A stretch of DNA of 64,000 bases from Rhodanobacter sp. LX-99 (GTDB lineage: Bacteria; Pseudomonadota; Gammaproteobacteria; Xanthomonadales; Rhodanobacteraceae), in contig NZ_JAHFVL010000001.1 of assembly GCF_018599185.1 (NCBI RefSeq), positions 682,001-746,000 on the forward strand, read 5' to 3'. The translations under genes and the position numbers were made by a program. The notes under the pieces are model-generated. The model did not search any database. It saw nothing but the letters and a program-made list of their open reading frames with translations, and was not told the origin of the DNA. The stretch's first letter is position 1. Each line of letters starts with the position of its first letter. Shown here in pieces: positions 10,822 through 19,301 of this stretch.

Positions 10822-11214
10822 ATGACCCACCTGCCCGCCCTGGTCACCCTGCTCGCCGTGCTGCTGCTGTTCGGCACCATGTGGGCCGTCGGCCACGCCC
10901 GCGGCAAGTACGGGATCAAGGCCCCGGCCACCAGCGGCGACCCGGCCTTCGAGCGCGCCTACCGGGTGCAGATGAATACCCTGGAAAGCACGGTGATGTT
11001 CCTGCCCACGCTGTGGCTGGCGGCGAACTACGGCTTCAGCGGCTGGGCCGGCGTGGCGGGACTGGCCTGGATCGTCGGCCGCGTGTGGTACGCGCTGGCC
11101 TACCTGAAGGATCCCGCCAAACGCGGCCCCGGCTACATGGTCGGCATGCTCGGCTGGGCCGCGCTGCTGGTGCTGGCCTGCATCGGCGTCGGCCGGGCCA
11201 TGCTGGTCGGCTGA
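10822..11214 (+). CDS. MAPEG family membrane protein
   Basis: 130-residue integral membrane protein of the MAPEG family (membrane-associated proteins in eicosanoid and glutathione metabolism); bacterial members have glutathione-dependent activities in some cases. Four hydrophobic segments are visible: residues about 4-22, 50-68, 70-88 and 105-128. The conserved E-R-A-Y-R-V-Q-x-N-T-L-E block is at about 42-53. GAGG lies nine bases before ATG 10822. A TAAAGT hexamer at 10790-10795 could be the -10. It is convergent with the methyltransferase gene, with only 8 bp between stops. The true substrate is unknown. Confidence 0.87.
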   Translation: MTHLPALVTLLAVLLLFGTMWAVGHARGKYGIKAPATSGDPAFERAYRVQMNTLESTVMFLPTLWLAANYGFSGWAGVAGLAWIVGRVWYALAYLKDPAKRGPGYMVGMLGWAALLVLACIGVGRAMLVG

Positions 11215-11222
11215 ACAGTTTC

Positions 11223-12005
11223 TCAGGCCAGCAGGCCGGGGGCGATCGCGCTCAATACCCACACGCGATGCGGCACCGCCATCGGCTCGGCCGCATGACG
11301 GGCGGCCAGCATGTCGGCCAGTTCGGCATCGAAGCGTGCCACCTTCGCCTCGTCCAGCGTGGCGCCGATGCCGGCGCTGGCACGGATGCGGCCGCGCCAG
11401 TCCACGTGGCTGTACGGCACGTCCAGGTCGAACGAGTACGTGCGCAGGCCGCCGAAGCCGGCTTCCGCCACGTCCTTCAGCCACGCCGGATACAAGCCGC
11501 TGCCGCTGTGCAGCGTCCAGGCCGGGTTATAGGCGAGGATCAACCGTTCGGTGTCCTGCACCATGTTGCCGGCCAGCGGCACCCAGTCGAAATGCGCGAT
11601 CAGCAGCCGCCCGCCCGGCCGCAACCACTTGCGCACCAGCGCCGCCGTGCGCGGCCGGTCGAACCAGTGCCAGCACTGGCCGGCGGTGATCGCGTCGAAC
11701 GAGGCAGCGGCGAACTCGGCGTTCTCGACCCGCGCACGCACCTGCTTCACCTGCACGCCGGCGGCCCGATCCATCTCCGCGGCCTGCGCCAGCAGCGGCG
11801 CGGAATGATCCAGTCCGGTCACCTCGCAGCCGCGCACGGCCAGGCCACGGGCGACCGTGCCGGTGCCGGTGCCCAGGTCGAGAACGACGTCACCCTTGTG
11901 CACGCTGCCGTCGACGAACAGGCGCTCGAAGAACACCTCCGGGAACCCCGCCCGATGGCGCGCGTAATCGCTGGCAGTCCTGCCGAAATCGGTAGTCATC
12001 GACAC
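11223..12005 (-). CDS. Class I SAM-dependent methyltransferase
   Basis: 260-residue cytoplasmic methyltransferase of the Methyltransf_11/UbiE-like superfamily. Motif I VLDLGTGTG is at about 41-49, an acidic residue ends strand 2 (V-T-G-L-D-H-S near 65), and a D-A-I-T-A-G-Q-C-W-H-W-F-D motif is near 108, characteristic of the group often annotated as trans-aconitate-like or generic methyltransferases. The N-terminal F-G-R-x-A-x-D-Y-A-x-x-R-x-G-F-P is common in this subgroup. Two close in-frame ATGs (12005, 11999) are possible starts. The acceptor cannot be told from sequence. Confidence 0.85.
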   Translation of the reverse strand: MSMTTDFGRTASDYARHRAGFPEVFFERLFVDGSVHKGDVVLDLGTGTGTVARGLAVRGCEVTGLDHSAPLLAQAAEMDRAAGVQVKQVRARVENAEFAAASFDAITAGQCWHWFDRPRTAALVRKWLRPGGRLLIAHFDWVPLAGNMVQDTERLILAYNPAWTLHSGSGLYPAWLKDVAEAGFGGLRTYSFDLDVPYSHVDWRGRIRASAGIGATLDEAKVARFDAELADMLAARHAAEPMAVPHRVWVLSAIAPGLLA

Positions 12006-12184
12006 TCCCCCGTGATCGTCTGCAAGCCGATGTTACCGAGATGGTCTTGCGCTGCAAGCAAATGCATGCCGCCATGCCGGTCGGCAGGATTGCGCAAGCG
12101 GCCTGCAAGGCACTAGCTTGGAGGCAGCACATGCCGCCCGCGGCGTCCGCTTTCGCCATTCGTCGCCACAGGTACGCTTGCCGC

Positions 12185-12997
12185 ATGGAAATCAGCTGCA
12201 CCGAGGTCTCACCCTTGCCGCCTGCGCTCCCGACCGGCAGGGCCGCCCCCGGCCTGCGGGCCAGCGCGAGCATCATCGCCACCTACTTCGTGCTGCAGTT
12301 CGCGGTTGGCATCGCGTTCGCGCTGGCGATCGGCGTGACGGCGGCCCTCAGCCCCACCGGGCCAGGCATCGACGCCGCGATCCGCACGACCCTGGGGCAA
12401 CCCGCCATGCAGGCGCTGGTGGCGATCCTCTCGCTTGGCGTGGCCGCACCGCTGACCCTGTGGCTGGCACGCCGTGCATGGCCGCAGCTGTGGTCGCTGG
12501 CGCGGCCGCCGGGTTTCGGTTTCACGCCACCGCGCCACCTGTCGTTCTTCGCGCTGGCGGTAGCGGCCGGACTGGCGGCGCCCATCCTGGGCTCGTTGCT
12601 GACCCAATGGCTGGCCCACGGCCACACGGTGACCCAGGACATCCAGCAGATCGGCGGCAACACCCCGCTGGGGCTGCGCATTCCGCTGGTGCTGGTGGTG
12701 GTGTGCGTGGGGCCGCTGGTGGAAGAGTTGCTGTTCCGCGGCGTGCTGCTGTCGGCCTTGATGAATCGCGTGCACGTCGGCTGGGCAGTAACCGGCAGCT
12801 CGCTGCTGTTTGCGCTGGTGCATCTGCCGGGGCTGCAATACCAGTGGTACGCGCTGCCGAACCTGATCCTGCTGGCGCTGCTGCTGGCCGGGCTGCGGCT
12901 GCATTCGGGCTCGATCTGGCCGGCGGTGACGGCGCACGGCGCCAACAACCTGCTGGCCGTCGCCGCCTGGTTCGTGGCGATCAATCCGCCGGGCTGA
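12185..12997 (+). CDS. CPBP family intramembrane glutamic endopeptidase
   Basis: Integral membrane protein of the CAAX-protease and bacteriocin-processing (CPBP/Rce1-like) family, 270 residues, with about seven hydrophobic segments. The catalytic signature V-E-E-L-L-F-R-G is near residue 180 (EExxxR), with a following H in LVHLPG near 220 and a final A-H-G-A-N-N near 254, the expected motif set. ATG 12185 was chosen because it begins just before the hydrophilic lead-in to the first helix; an upstream in-frame extension has no hydrophobic or family-like content. Bacterial members act in peptide processing or self-immunity, but no peptide gene is adjacent. It overlaps the convergent maf stop by 17 bp. 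Confidence 0.88.
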   Translation: MEISCTEVSPLPPALPTGRAAPGLRASASIIATYFVLQFAVGIAFALAIGVTAALSPTGPGIDAAIRTTLGQPAMQALVAILSLGVAAPLTLWLARRAWPQLWSLARPPGFGFTPPRHLSFFALAVAAGLAAPILGSLLTQWLAHGHTVTQDIQQIGGNTPLGLRIPLVLVVVCVGPLVEELLFRGVLLSALMNRVHVGWAVTGSSLLFALVHLPGLQYQWYALPNLILLALLLAGLRLHSGSIWPAVTAHGANNLLAVAAWFVAINPPG

Positions 12998-13565
12998 TCC
13001 CGCCGCGACGCAGCAGCCGTGCCGTCTCGAACAGCGGCAAGCCCATCACCCCGGAATAACTGCCGTCGAGGTGCTCGACCAGGGTCGCGCCGCGGCCCTG
13101 GATCGCATACGCACCGGCCTTGCCGAACGGCTCGCCGGTGGCGACGTAGGCAGCGATGGTGGGCTCGTCCAGCGCGGCGAAGCAAACCCGCGACACGCAC
13201 ACCTCGCACTGCTCGCCGGCCGCGCCGACCAGCCACGCCGCCGAGATCACCGCATGCGTGCGGCCCGACAGCCGGCGCAGCATCGCCGCCGCAGCGGCGG
13301 CATCCTGCGGCTTGCCGAACACCTCGTCGTCCAGCACCACCTCGGTGTCCGCGCCGAGCACCAGCGCACCGCCCGCGTGCGCCAATGCGGCCAGGCCGGC
13401 TCTCGCCTTGTCGCGCGCCACCCGGCTCACATAGTCCCGCGGCGATTCGCCCGGCGCGCGCTGTTCGGGCACATCGACATCGAGCACGGCGAAGTCCACG
13501 CCGAGCTGTTCCAGCAGCTGGCGCCGGCGCGGCGACTGCGAGGCGAGGTAGAGAGCCGGCGTCAC
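12981..13565 (-). CDS. maf: Maf-family nucleoside triphosphate pyrophosphatase
   Basis: Cytoplasmic house-cleaning pyrophosphatase (dTTP/UTP pyrophosphatase, YhdE type) that hydrolyses non-canonical or excess pyrimidine triphosphates to monophosphates. It has 194 residues; the N-terminal [12 protein letters not shown] is the Maf signature, with V-L-G-A-D-T-E-V (the catalytic D-T-x-V region) near 73 and the C-terminal [12 protein letters not shown] segment near 150. I chose GTG 13565, which overlaps the upstream acetyltransferase stop (GTGA); a TTG at 13586 would add seven residues. Last gene of an rsfS-rlmH-GNAT-maf run on the minus strand. Confidence 0.93.
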   Translation of the reverse strand: MTPALYLASQSPRRRQLLEQLGVDFAVLDVDVPEQRAPGESPRDYVSRVARDKARAGLAALAHAGGALVLGADTEVVLDDEVFGKPQDAAAAAAMLRRLSGRTHAVISAAWLVGAAGEQCEVCVSRVCFAALDEPTIAAYVATGEPFGKAGAYAIQGRGATLVEHLDGSYSGVMGLPLFETARLLRRGGISPAD

Positions 13566-14011
13566 AGCGTCAGGCTGTATTCGCAAAACTGGCGGTCGCG
13601 CTGCCAGCCCAGCGACTCGTACAGCGCCTGCGCCGGCGCGTTGTCCAGCGCGGTGGACAGCGACAAACTGGCCGCGCCCAGTGCGCGCGCGTGCTCCACC
13701 GCGGCGCCGAGCAGGCCCGCTGCCACGCCCTGGCGCCGCGCGGGTGCGGTCACGAACAGATCGTTGAGCAGCCAGGTGCGCACGGTGCGTACCGAGGAGA
13801 ACAGCGGATACAGCTGGGTGAAGCCGAGCCCGGCGCCGTGTTCGCCCCGAGCCAGCAGGATCAGCGACTCGCGGTGGTGAAAACGCTCCGCCAGGAAATC
13901 CCGCGCGCGCGCCAGGTCCGCCGGCTGGCCGTAGAACTGGCGGTAGCCGTCGAACAGCGGCGCCAGCGTGTCGAGGTCGAGGATCGTGGCCTGGCGGATC
14001 TGGAAAGACAT
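13562..14011 (-). CDS. GNAT family N-acetyltransferase
   Basis: 149-residue GNAT acetyltransferase, close in pattern to small amino-acid/polyamine acetyltransferases. It begins [11 protein letters not shown], a typical GNAT strand 1. The motif A loop [10 protein letters not shown] is near residue 92, and [13 protein letters not shown] near 122 is the acetyl-CoA exit helix. ATG 14011 has GGAG eight bases upstream. Placed between rlmH and maf with 20 bp and a 4-bp overlap, it is probably in the same transcript. Substrate unknown. Confidence 0.87.
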   Translation of the reverse strand: MSFQIRQATILDLDTLAPLFDGYRQFYGQPADLARARDFLAERFHHRESLILLARGEHGAGLGFTQLYPLFSSVRTVRTWLLNDLFVTAPARRQGVAAGLLGAAVEHARALGAASLSLSTALDNAPAQALYESLGWQRDRQFCEYSLTL

Positions 14012-14031
14012 GGCGGAGACTCCGTGGGGTG

Positions 14032-14502
14032 TCAGGCGCGATGGTAAGGGTGGCCGGCCACGATCGTGGTGGCGCGATACAGCTGTTCGGCCAGTACCAG
14101 CCGCACCAGCATGTGCGGCAGGGTCAGCGGGCCCAGCGACCAGCACTGGTCGGCGCGCGCGAGTACCTCGGGCGCGTGGCCGTCCGGACCGCCGATCAGG
14201 AACGCCAGGTCGCGCCCGGCCATGCGCCATTTCGCCAGCTGTTCGGCCAGTTCCTCGCTGGACCAGTTCCTGCCGTGGCCATCGAGCGCGATCACGTGGA
14301 TGTCGTGCGGCAACGCCGCGAGAATCGCGGCGCCCTCATCCTGGATCGCCCGTGCATCGTCGCGGCCCTTGCCGCGGTTGCCGGGCTTCAGTTCGACCAG
14401 TTCCAGCGGCAACTCGTGCGACAGCCGCTTGCGGTATTCGGCAAAGCCTTCCGCCACCCAGCCGGGCATGCGTTCACCGACGGCGATCAGGCGCGCACGC
14501 AT
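14032..14502 (-). CDS. rlmH: 23S rRNA (pseudouridine(1915)-N(3))-methyltransferase RlmH
   Basis: SPOUT-class SAM-dependent methyltransferase that methylates pseudouridine 1915 in helix 69 of 23S rRNA on assembled 70S ribosomes. The 156-residue length is standard. FLIGGPDG near residue 101, the leucine-rich loop [10 protein letters not shown] near 122 and the C-terminal [13 protein letters not shown] form the deep-trefoil-knot SAM site and the conserved His-Tyr end. It follows rsfS by 14 bp, the widespread rsfS-rlmH pairing. Confidence 0.96.
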   Translation of the reverse strand: MRARLIAVGERMPGWVAEGFAEYRKRLSHELPLELVELKPGNRGKGRDDARAIQDEGAAILAALPHDIHVIALDGHGRNWSSEELAEQLAKWRMAGRDLAFLIGGPDGHAPEVLARADQCWSLGPLTLPHMLVRLVLAEQLYRATTIVAGHPYHRA

Positions 14503-14516
14503 GCCGTGGGTTCGAC

Positions 14517-14903
14517 TCAGCTGGCTTGCGCGGCGTCGATTTCGTGCCCGTGGTCACCCACCGTCCACAGCCGCTCCAGGCCGTAGAACTCGCGGATGCG
14601 CGGCAACATCACATGGACGATCACGTCGCCCAGGTCGACCAGCACCCATTCGCCTTCCTGTTCGCCTTCCACGCCCAGCGGCATCACGCCCGCCTTCTTG
14701 GCGAACTTGCCCACTTCGTCGGCGATGGATTTGACGTGGCGTGCCGAAGTGCCCGAGGCAATCACCAGCAGGTCGGCGATGGAGGTCTTGCCGCGGACGT
14801 CGATCTCGCGCACGTCCTTGGCCTTCAGTTCTTCGAGCGCGTCGATGACCGACTTGCGCAGGGTGGCCGTGGTGACGGCCTTGTGGGTGCGGGCTGTGCT
14901 CAA
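14517..14903 (-). CDS. rsfS: Ribosome silencing factor RsfS
   Basis: RsfS/YbeB binds ribosomal protein L14 and blocks 50S-30S joining in stationary phase or starvation. The core [12 protein letters not shown] begins near residue 20, followed by [13 protein letters not shown] near 42, [15 protein letters not shown] near 83 and V-H-V-M near 98. I chose TTG 14903 because GAGG lies nine bases upstream; a TTG at 14936 would add 11 residues and has no ribosome-binding site. No ATG or GTG start is available before the core. In relatives nadD normally sits directly upstream; here nadD is 8.7 kb away. Confidence 0.92.
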   Translation of the reverse strand: MSTARTHKAVTTATLRKSVIDALEELKAKDVREIDVRGKTSIADLLVIASGTSARHVKSIADEVGKFAKKAGVMPLGVEGEQEGEWVLVDLGDVIVHVMLPRIREFYGLERLWTVGDHGHEIDAAQAS

Positions 14904-15009
14904 GAGGATGGGCCTCGATGCGGGATCGCAGCGCAAAATGGCGCGGGCGCAGTATAACCGCCCAACCGCAACGGCACGTCAAGGCGCCAACGACGCGGAG
15001 CGCAGTCGT

Positions 15010-16092
15010 TCAATGCGCCAGCGACCGCCTGGCCAGCCGGTATTCGTGCATCAGCCGCGCCACCAGTTCGGCGGCGGGTTGCGGACGCACCAGGCCGGCG
15101 GCCTGGCCGCACCATTCGGACAGCAGGTCGCCGCGCCCGGCTTCGGCAGCGGCGCGGCGCAATGGCGCGGTGAGCGCGTTCAGCACCGGATACGGCAGGC
15201 CCTGGACCGCCTGCGGCATGGCTTCGACGAAGCGGTTGCGCAGGCCGCGCGCCGCGCGCCCGGAAAAGCCGCGGATGGTGGTGACCCGGTGTTCCTCGGC
15301 ATGCTGCAGGTCCCGCTTCCACGCCTCGGCGGCCGAGCACTCCGGGCAGGTGAGGAAGGCGGTGCCGAGCTGGCTGGCCGCCGCGCCGAGCACTTCCGCC
15401 GCCAGCATGCCGCGGCCATCCATGATGCCGCCGGCGGCGATCACCGGAACATCCCGCGCACAGGCCTGCAACGCACGCACCGCCAGCGGCAGCAGCGCGA
15501 ACAGGCCGATCATCGCGTCCTCGGCCTCGTGCAGGAAGCTGCCGCGATGGCCGCCGGCCTCGGCGCCCTGCATGGACACCGCGTCGGCGCCGGCGTCCGC
15601 CCAGGCGCGCGCCTCGACCACCGTGGTGGCGGTGCCGATCACGCAGATGTCGCGCTGGCGCAGCTCGTGCAGTTGCGCCGGACTGATCATGCCGAACGCG
15701 AAAATCGCCGCCGCCGGGCGCGCCTCGCACAGCGCGGCGAACTGGTCGGAGAAGCGTGGCGCCCAACGCGGCGGCAGGCTGGTGCGCACGTCGAGGCCTT
15801 CGCGCGCCATCAGCGCATCGAGCTGCTCGCGCGCCTTCGCCACCGCCACCATGTCGGCTTCGAATTCGTCCGGCAGCACGAACAGGCCGATCGCATGGGG
15901 CTGGGCACTGAGGGCACGGACCCGCGCCGCCTGCTCGATGATCGCCGCCGGCTCCAGGTAGCCGGCACCGAGCGAACCCAGCCCACCGGCATTCGACACC
16001 GCCGCCACCAGCGCCGGCGGCGTCGAACCGGACATCGGGGCCTGGATCAGCGGGTGCTCGATGCCGAGCCGGCTGGCGAACGACGGGGCCAT
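15010..16092 (-). CDS. Nitronate monooxygenase family flavoprotein
   Basis: FMN-dependent TIM-barrel enzyme of the NMO/2-nitropropane dioxygenase family, which oxidises toxic propionate-3-nitronate or alkyl nitronates. It has 360 residues, with H-P-L-I-Q-A-P-M near residue 12, S-N-A-G-G-L-G near 33, A-G-G-H-R-G near 183 (the catalytic His region) and A-A-G-G-I-M-D-G-R-G near 220, all FMN-site motifs. Start ATG 16092 gives the typical short lead to the first strand; a longer reading begins with unsupported sequence. It is monocistronic by spacing. Confidence 0.9.
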   Translation of the reverse strand: MAPSFASRLGIEHPLIQAPMSGSTPPALVAAVSNAGGLGSLGAGYLEPAAIIEQAARVRALSAQPHAIGLFVLPDEFEADMVAVAKAREQLDALMAREGLDVRTSLPPRWAPRFSDQFAALCEARPAAAIFAFGMISPAQLHELRQRDICVIGTATTVVEARAWADAGADAVSMQGAEAGGHRGSFLHEAEDAMIGLFALLPLAVRALQACARDVPVIAAGGIMDGRGMLAAEVLGAAASQLGTAFLTCPECSAAEAWKRDLQHAEEHRVTTIRGFSGRAARGLRNRFVEAMPQAVQGLPYPVLNALTAPLRRAAAEAGRGDLLSEWCGQAAGLVRPQPAAELVARLMHEYRLARRSLAH

Positions 16093-16185
16093 GCGTGGTG
16101 TCCTGCGGCAGTGAATGGCCGGAGTATCCGCCACTGCCGCGCGCGGCAGAAGCCGCCGGCAGGTCCACCAGCCGGCGGCGATCGC

Positions 16186-16476
16186 TCAGCCGCCGGATTT
16201 CATGGCGTCGCCTTTCATCGCGTCGCCTTTCATCGCGTCGCCCTTCATCGCATCCTTCTTCATCATCCCATCATGCTTCATGGCGTCGTGCTTCATGGCG
16301 TCCTTTTTCATCGCGCCATGCTTCATGCCATCGTGCTTCATGGGCGTTTTCTGCATGGCCTCGTGCGGCATCGCCGTGCTGGAGCCGGCAGCCATCGTGT
16401 CCTGCGCAAATGCGGACGCGGTGGCGAGGCCGCAGGCCATGGCGGCGGCGAGCAGAGTGGCAAGTCGTGCGTTCAT
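16186..16476 (-). CDS. Secreted MxKDx pentapeptide-repeat protein
   Basis: 96-residue exported protein. A Sec signal peptide (L-L-A-A-A-M-A-C-G-L-A, cleavage after A-F-A near residue 22) is followed by a short linker and about 12 Met/Lys/Asp-rich pentapeptides of the form M-K-x-D-A or M-K-x-D-G, from residue 42 to the end. This matches the known but functionally obscure 'pentapeptide MXKDX repeat' proteins. Met-rich periodic periplasmic proteins are often suspected of copper/silver binding or oxidant scavenging; that is inference. ATG 16476 has AGGA seven bases upstream. The repeat is visible in DNA as 15-bp units. Confidence 0.85.
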   Translation of the reverse strand: MNARLATLLAAAMACGLATASAFAQDTMAAGSSTAMPHEAMQKTPMKHDGMKHGAMKKDAMKHDAMKHDGMMKKDAMKGDAMKGDAMKGDAMKSGG

Positions 16477-16566
16477 CGGAAGATCCTCGAGAGAAAGGGA
16501 AGGAGACGGCCACGCCGCCCCCTCGCTTCCTTCGCCGCCCGCCGGCCGGCGGTTACATGCCACCGC

Positions 16567-17259
16567 TCAACCACCCTGCCCGGCCACGATGTTCACCGTG
16601 ATCGCGATGATGAACACGTTGAAGAAGAACGCGATCACGCTGTGCAGCAGCACCACGCGGCGCAGGTACTTGCTGGTGATCTGCACGTCGGAGACCTGGA
16701 AGGTCATGCCGATCACGATCGAGAAGTAGGCGAAATCCCAGTAGTCCGGCTCGGGCGTGTCGGGAAATTCCAGGCCGGCGTGCTTTTCGCCGAAATCGCC
16801 GTAGTAGCCATGGGCGTAGTGGACCGCGAACATCACGTTGAGGAACAGCCAGCTGAGCACCACGCTCGACACGCCGACCGCGAGCTCCGGCAGGCCGCCG
16901 CCTCTGGCCGCATGCAGCTCGTTGCCCAGCGCCGCCAGCACCACCGCCGACAGCAGCACGCCGCCCCACAGCACGCCCCAGCGGCCGGTATCCAGCGCCT
17001 GCGCCTGGCTGCGCATGTGACTCGGCGAAGCCCGGTTGAACAGGCGCGCGAAGATGCCCAGGAACACCAGCGCCGCCAGGTCGAAGCCCAGCAGCACCGC
17101 ATTGGCCGGGCGCACGCCGGCATGCAGCAGCAGCGCCATCGCCACGAGGAAGATGAGCAGCGACAGGACCGTCCACGGGCGGCCCTTCACGAAACGCCAC
17201 GGCCGCCAGCCGCGCCGCCGCGCCGCGCGTTCGCCCGAGCGCTCCGATGGTTCGTCCAT
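16567..17259 (-). CDS. DUF1345 integral membrane protein
   Basis: 230-residue inner-membrane protein of the DUF1345 family, function unknown. A basic N-terminus (about 25 residues) is followed by five hydrophobic segments near 30-47, 53-72, 95-113, 126-145 and 198-222. The block D-Y-x-D-F-A-Y-F-S-x-x-I-G-M-T-F-Q-V-S-D near residue 168 is the family hallmark; it resembles ion-channel-like helices, but no transport activity is established. It precedes the MxKDx protein by 90 bp on the same strand, and a small GNAT gene lies 21 bp upstream. Confidence 0.85.
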   Translation of the reverse strand: MDEPSERSGERAARRRGWRPWRFVKGRPWTVLSLLIFLVAMALLLHAGVRPANAVLLGFDLAALVFLGIFARLFNRASPSHMRSQAQALDTGRWGVLWGGVLLSAVVLAALGNELHAARGGGLPELAVGVSSVVLSWLFLNVMFAVHYAHGYYGDFGEKHAGLEFPDTPEPDYWDFAYFSIVIGMTFQVSDVQITSKYLRRVVLLHSVIAFFFNVFIIAITVNIVAGQGG

Positions 17260-17280
17260 GCATGTCTCCGCGTCAGGATT

Positions 17281-17556
17281 TCAGCCGAGCAGGTCGTGGT
17301 ATTCCGGGTGTCGCCGCACCCACGCGGCAGCATACGAGCAGGCCGGCACCACCTTCCAGCCTTCGGCACGCGCCGTGATCATCGCCTGCTGCACCAGGGC
17401 GGAGGCAATGCCGCGCCCGCCCACCGCGGCCGGCACTTCGGTGTGGGCGATCGTCATCACGCCGGCGGCGAGGGTGTAGTCGAGCAGGCACGGCATGCCT
17501 TCCACGCGGGTTTCGAAGCGATGGGCGACGCGGTCGTGCTGGATGGCGAACGGCAT
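17281..17556 (-). CDS. Small GNAT-like N-acetyltransferase (YjdJ/COG2388 type)
   Basis: 91-residue minimal GNAT protein of the COG2388 group. It contains the acetyl-CoA loop V-G-G-R-G-I-A-S-A-L-V near residue 45, preceded by M-T-I-A-H-T-E-V-P, and a C-terminal C-S-Y-A-A-A-W-V-R-R-H-P-E-Y segment; these are the family's two landmarks. ATG 17556 is supported by GGGAG five bases upstream. Function and substrate are unknown. It is divergent from osmC across 148 bp and is probably co-transcribed with the DUF1345 gene 21 bp downstream. Confidence 0.87.
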   Translation of the reverse strand: MPFAIQHDRVAHRFETRVEGMPCLLDYTLAAGVMTIAHTEVPAAVGGRGIASALVQQAMITARAEGWKVVPACSYAAAWVRRHPEYHDLLG

Positions 17557-17704
17557 GCAAACTCCCGACCGGAAGACGATCGGCAAGCATACGACGTGCG
17601 CGGGGCAACCGGGCGTGAAGCCGGGATGCCGGTTCGTTCGCGCCGGCTGCATGCGCCGTCGGGCATGGTGGGCCCTTGTCTGCATCACCCCGCAGGAGAA
17701 TCCC

Positions 17705-18130
17705 ATGAAACGATCCGCATCCGCGCATTGGTCCGGCGGCATCAAGGATGGACAGGGCACGATGTCGACCGACACCGGCGTGTTGCACGAGTCGCCGTAC
17801 GGCTTCAAGTCGCGCTTCGAGGACGGTCCCGGCACCAACCCGGAGGAACTCATCGCGGCGGCGCACGCCGGCTGCTACTCGATGGCGCTTTCGCTGGGAC
17901 TGGGCAACGCCGGCTTCACCGCCGACAGCATCGACACCAAGGCGGCGGTGACCCTGGCCAAGGACGGCGACGGCTTCAGCATCACCACGGTGGATCTCAG
18001 TTGCCGCGCCAAGGTGCCGCGCATCGACGCAGCCACATTCGACAGCATCGCGCAGGCGACCAAGCTGGCCTGTCCGGTGTCCAAGGTGCTGAAGGCCACG
18101 ATCACGCTGGACGCCCGGCTGGAAGGCTGA
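17705..18130 (+). CDS. osmC: OsmC-family peroxiredoxin
   Basis: 141-residue OsmC protein, a thiol-dependent peroxidase that reduces organic hydroperoxides. The peroxidatic Cys lies in A-H-A-G-C-Y-S-M-A-L-S (about C59) and the resolving Cys in L-A-C-P-V-S-K (about C125), the expected pair. N-P-E-E-L-I-A-A-A-H is the OsmC helix signature. ATG 17705 has AGGAGA six bases upstream. It converges with aroG, the stops being one base apart. OsmC genes are usually stress-induced; no operator was recognised in the divergent 148-bp region. Confidence 0.93.
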   Translation: MKRSASAHWSGGIKDGQGTMSTDTGVLHESPYGFKSRFEDGPGTNPEELIAAAHAGCYSMALSLGLGNAGFTADSIDTKAAVTLAKDGDGFSITTVDLSCRAKVPRIDAATFDSIAQATKLACPVSKVLKATITLDARLEG

Positions 18131-18131
18131 C

Positions 18132-19217
18132 TCAGGCAGCGGCTTCCGCACGCGGCATCGGGGCAGCGGCCCGGCGCCGCTGGCGCACCGCCTGCGCCAG
18201 CCGCTGCAGTACCTGCACCGAACTGTCCCAGTCGAGGCAGCCGTCGGTGATGCTCTGGCCGTAACGCAGCGGCTGGCCGGGCTGCAGTTCCTGGCGGCCG
18301 CCGAGCAGGTGGCTTTCCACCATCACGCCGAGGATGCGCCGCTCGCCGGCGGCGATCCGCACGGCGATGTCCTCGGCCACCAGCGGCTGGTTCTCCGGCT
18401 TCTTGCCGCTGTTGGCGTGGCTGACGTCGATCATCACCCGGCCGGCCAGGCCGGCCTTGTCGATCGCGATACATGCGGCGTCGACGCTGGCCGCATCGTA
18501 GTTCGGCGCCTTGCCGCCGCGCAGGATCACGTGGCAGTCGCCATTGCCGCTGGTAGTGGCGACGGCAGCCTGGCCGTCCTTGGTCACCGCCATGAAATGA
18601 TGCGGCTGCGATGCGGCCTGCACCGCGTCCACCGCGATCTTCACGTTGCCGTCGGTGCCGTTCTTGAAACCGACCGGGCAGGACAACCCCGAGGCCAGCT
18701 CGCGATGCACCTGGCTCTCGGTGGTGCGTGCGCCGATCGCGCCCCACGCCACCAGGTCGGCGATGTACTGCGGCGTGATCATGTCGAGGAATTCGCAACC
18801 GGCCGGCACGCCCAGCGCATTGATGTCGCGCAACAGGCCGCGGGCGATGCGCAGCCCCTTGTCGATGCGGAAGCTGCCGTCGAGGTCGGGGTCGTTGATC
18901 AAGCCTTTCCAGCCCACCGTGGTGCGCGGCTTCTCGAAGTACACCCGCATCACGATCTCCAGCGCATCGCCGAGCTCGCGGCGCAGCGGCGCCAGCCGGC
19001 CGGCGTACTCCAGCGCGGCGTGGGTGTTGTGGATCGAGCACGGCCCGATCACCACCGCGAGGCGATCGTCGGCACCGGCGAGAATGCCGTGCAGCGCCTG
19101 CCGCGAGGCATCGACGGTGGACATCGCCGCGTCGGTAACGGCGCAGTCGCGCATCACCTCGGCCGGCGTGCTGAGGCGGGTGATGGCGCGGATGCGCAGG
19201 TCGTCGGTGGGGTTCAT
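18132..19217 (-). CDS. aroG: 3-deoxy-7-phosphoheptulonate synthase (class I DAHP synthase)
   Basis: Condenses phosphoenolpyruvate with erythrose 4-phosphate, the first step of the shikimate pathway, in the cytoplasm. The 361 residues fit the AroF/G/H type. V-V-I-G-P-C-S-I-H is near residue 55, the K-P-R-T-T-x-G-W-K-G-L-I-N-D-P block near 95 and G-V-M-V-E-S-H-L near 295, which are metal/PEP-binding landmarks. ATG 19217 has AGGAGA six bases upstream. Just upstream are a terminator (19254-19278) and a short leader gene rich in Tyr, Phe and Trp codons, so expression is likely set by attenuation in response to charged aromatic tRNAs. Which amino acid inhibits the enzyme cannot be read here. Confidence 0.95.
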   Translation of the reverse strand: MNPTDDLRIRAITRLSTPAEVMRDCAVTDAAMSTVDASRQALHGILAGADDRLAVVIGPCSIHNTHAALEYAGRLAPLRRELGDALEIVMRVYFEKPRTTVGWKGLINDPDLDGSFRIDKGLRIARGLLRDINALGVPAGCEFLDMITPQYIADLVAWGAIGARTTESQVHRELASGLSCPVGFKNGTDGNVKIAVDAVQAASQPHHFMAVTKDGQAAVATTSGNGDCHVILRGGKAPNYDAASVDAACIAIDKAGLAGRVMIDVSHANSGKKPENQPLVAEDIAVRIAAGERRILGVMVESHLLGGRQELQPGQPLRYGQSITDGCLDWDSSVQVLQRLAQAVRQRRRAAAPMPRAEAAA

Positions 19218-19253
19218 GGCGGCTCTCCTGGAGGATTTTCAGGTGGCGGCCAT

Positions 19254-19278
19254 AAAAAAACCGCCCTGTGGTGGCGGT
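19254..19278 (-). terminator. Rho-independent attenuator terminator before aroG
   Basis: On the minus strand ACCGCC (19278-19273) and GGCGGT (19265-19260) form a stem around a 7-nt loop, followed at once by seven T residues (19260-19254). It lies 37 bases before the aroG start and 24 bases after the leader peptide stop. An upstream GGCGGCGG (19329-19322) can instead pair with CCGCCACC (19277-19270) with one mismatch, which would prevent the terminator. Confidence 0.8.
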
Positions 19279-19301
19279 CCGGTGTGGTTGTGTCGATCAG
19301 T

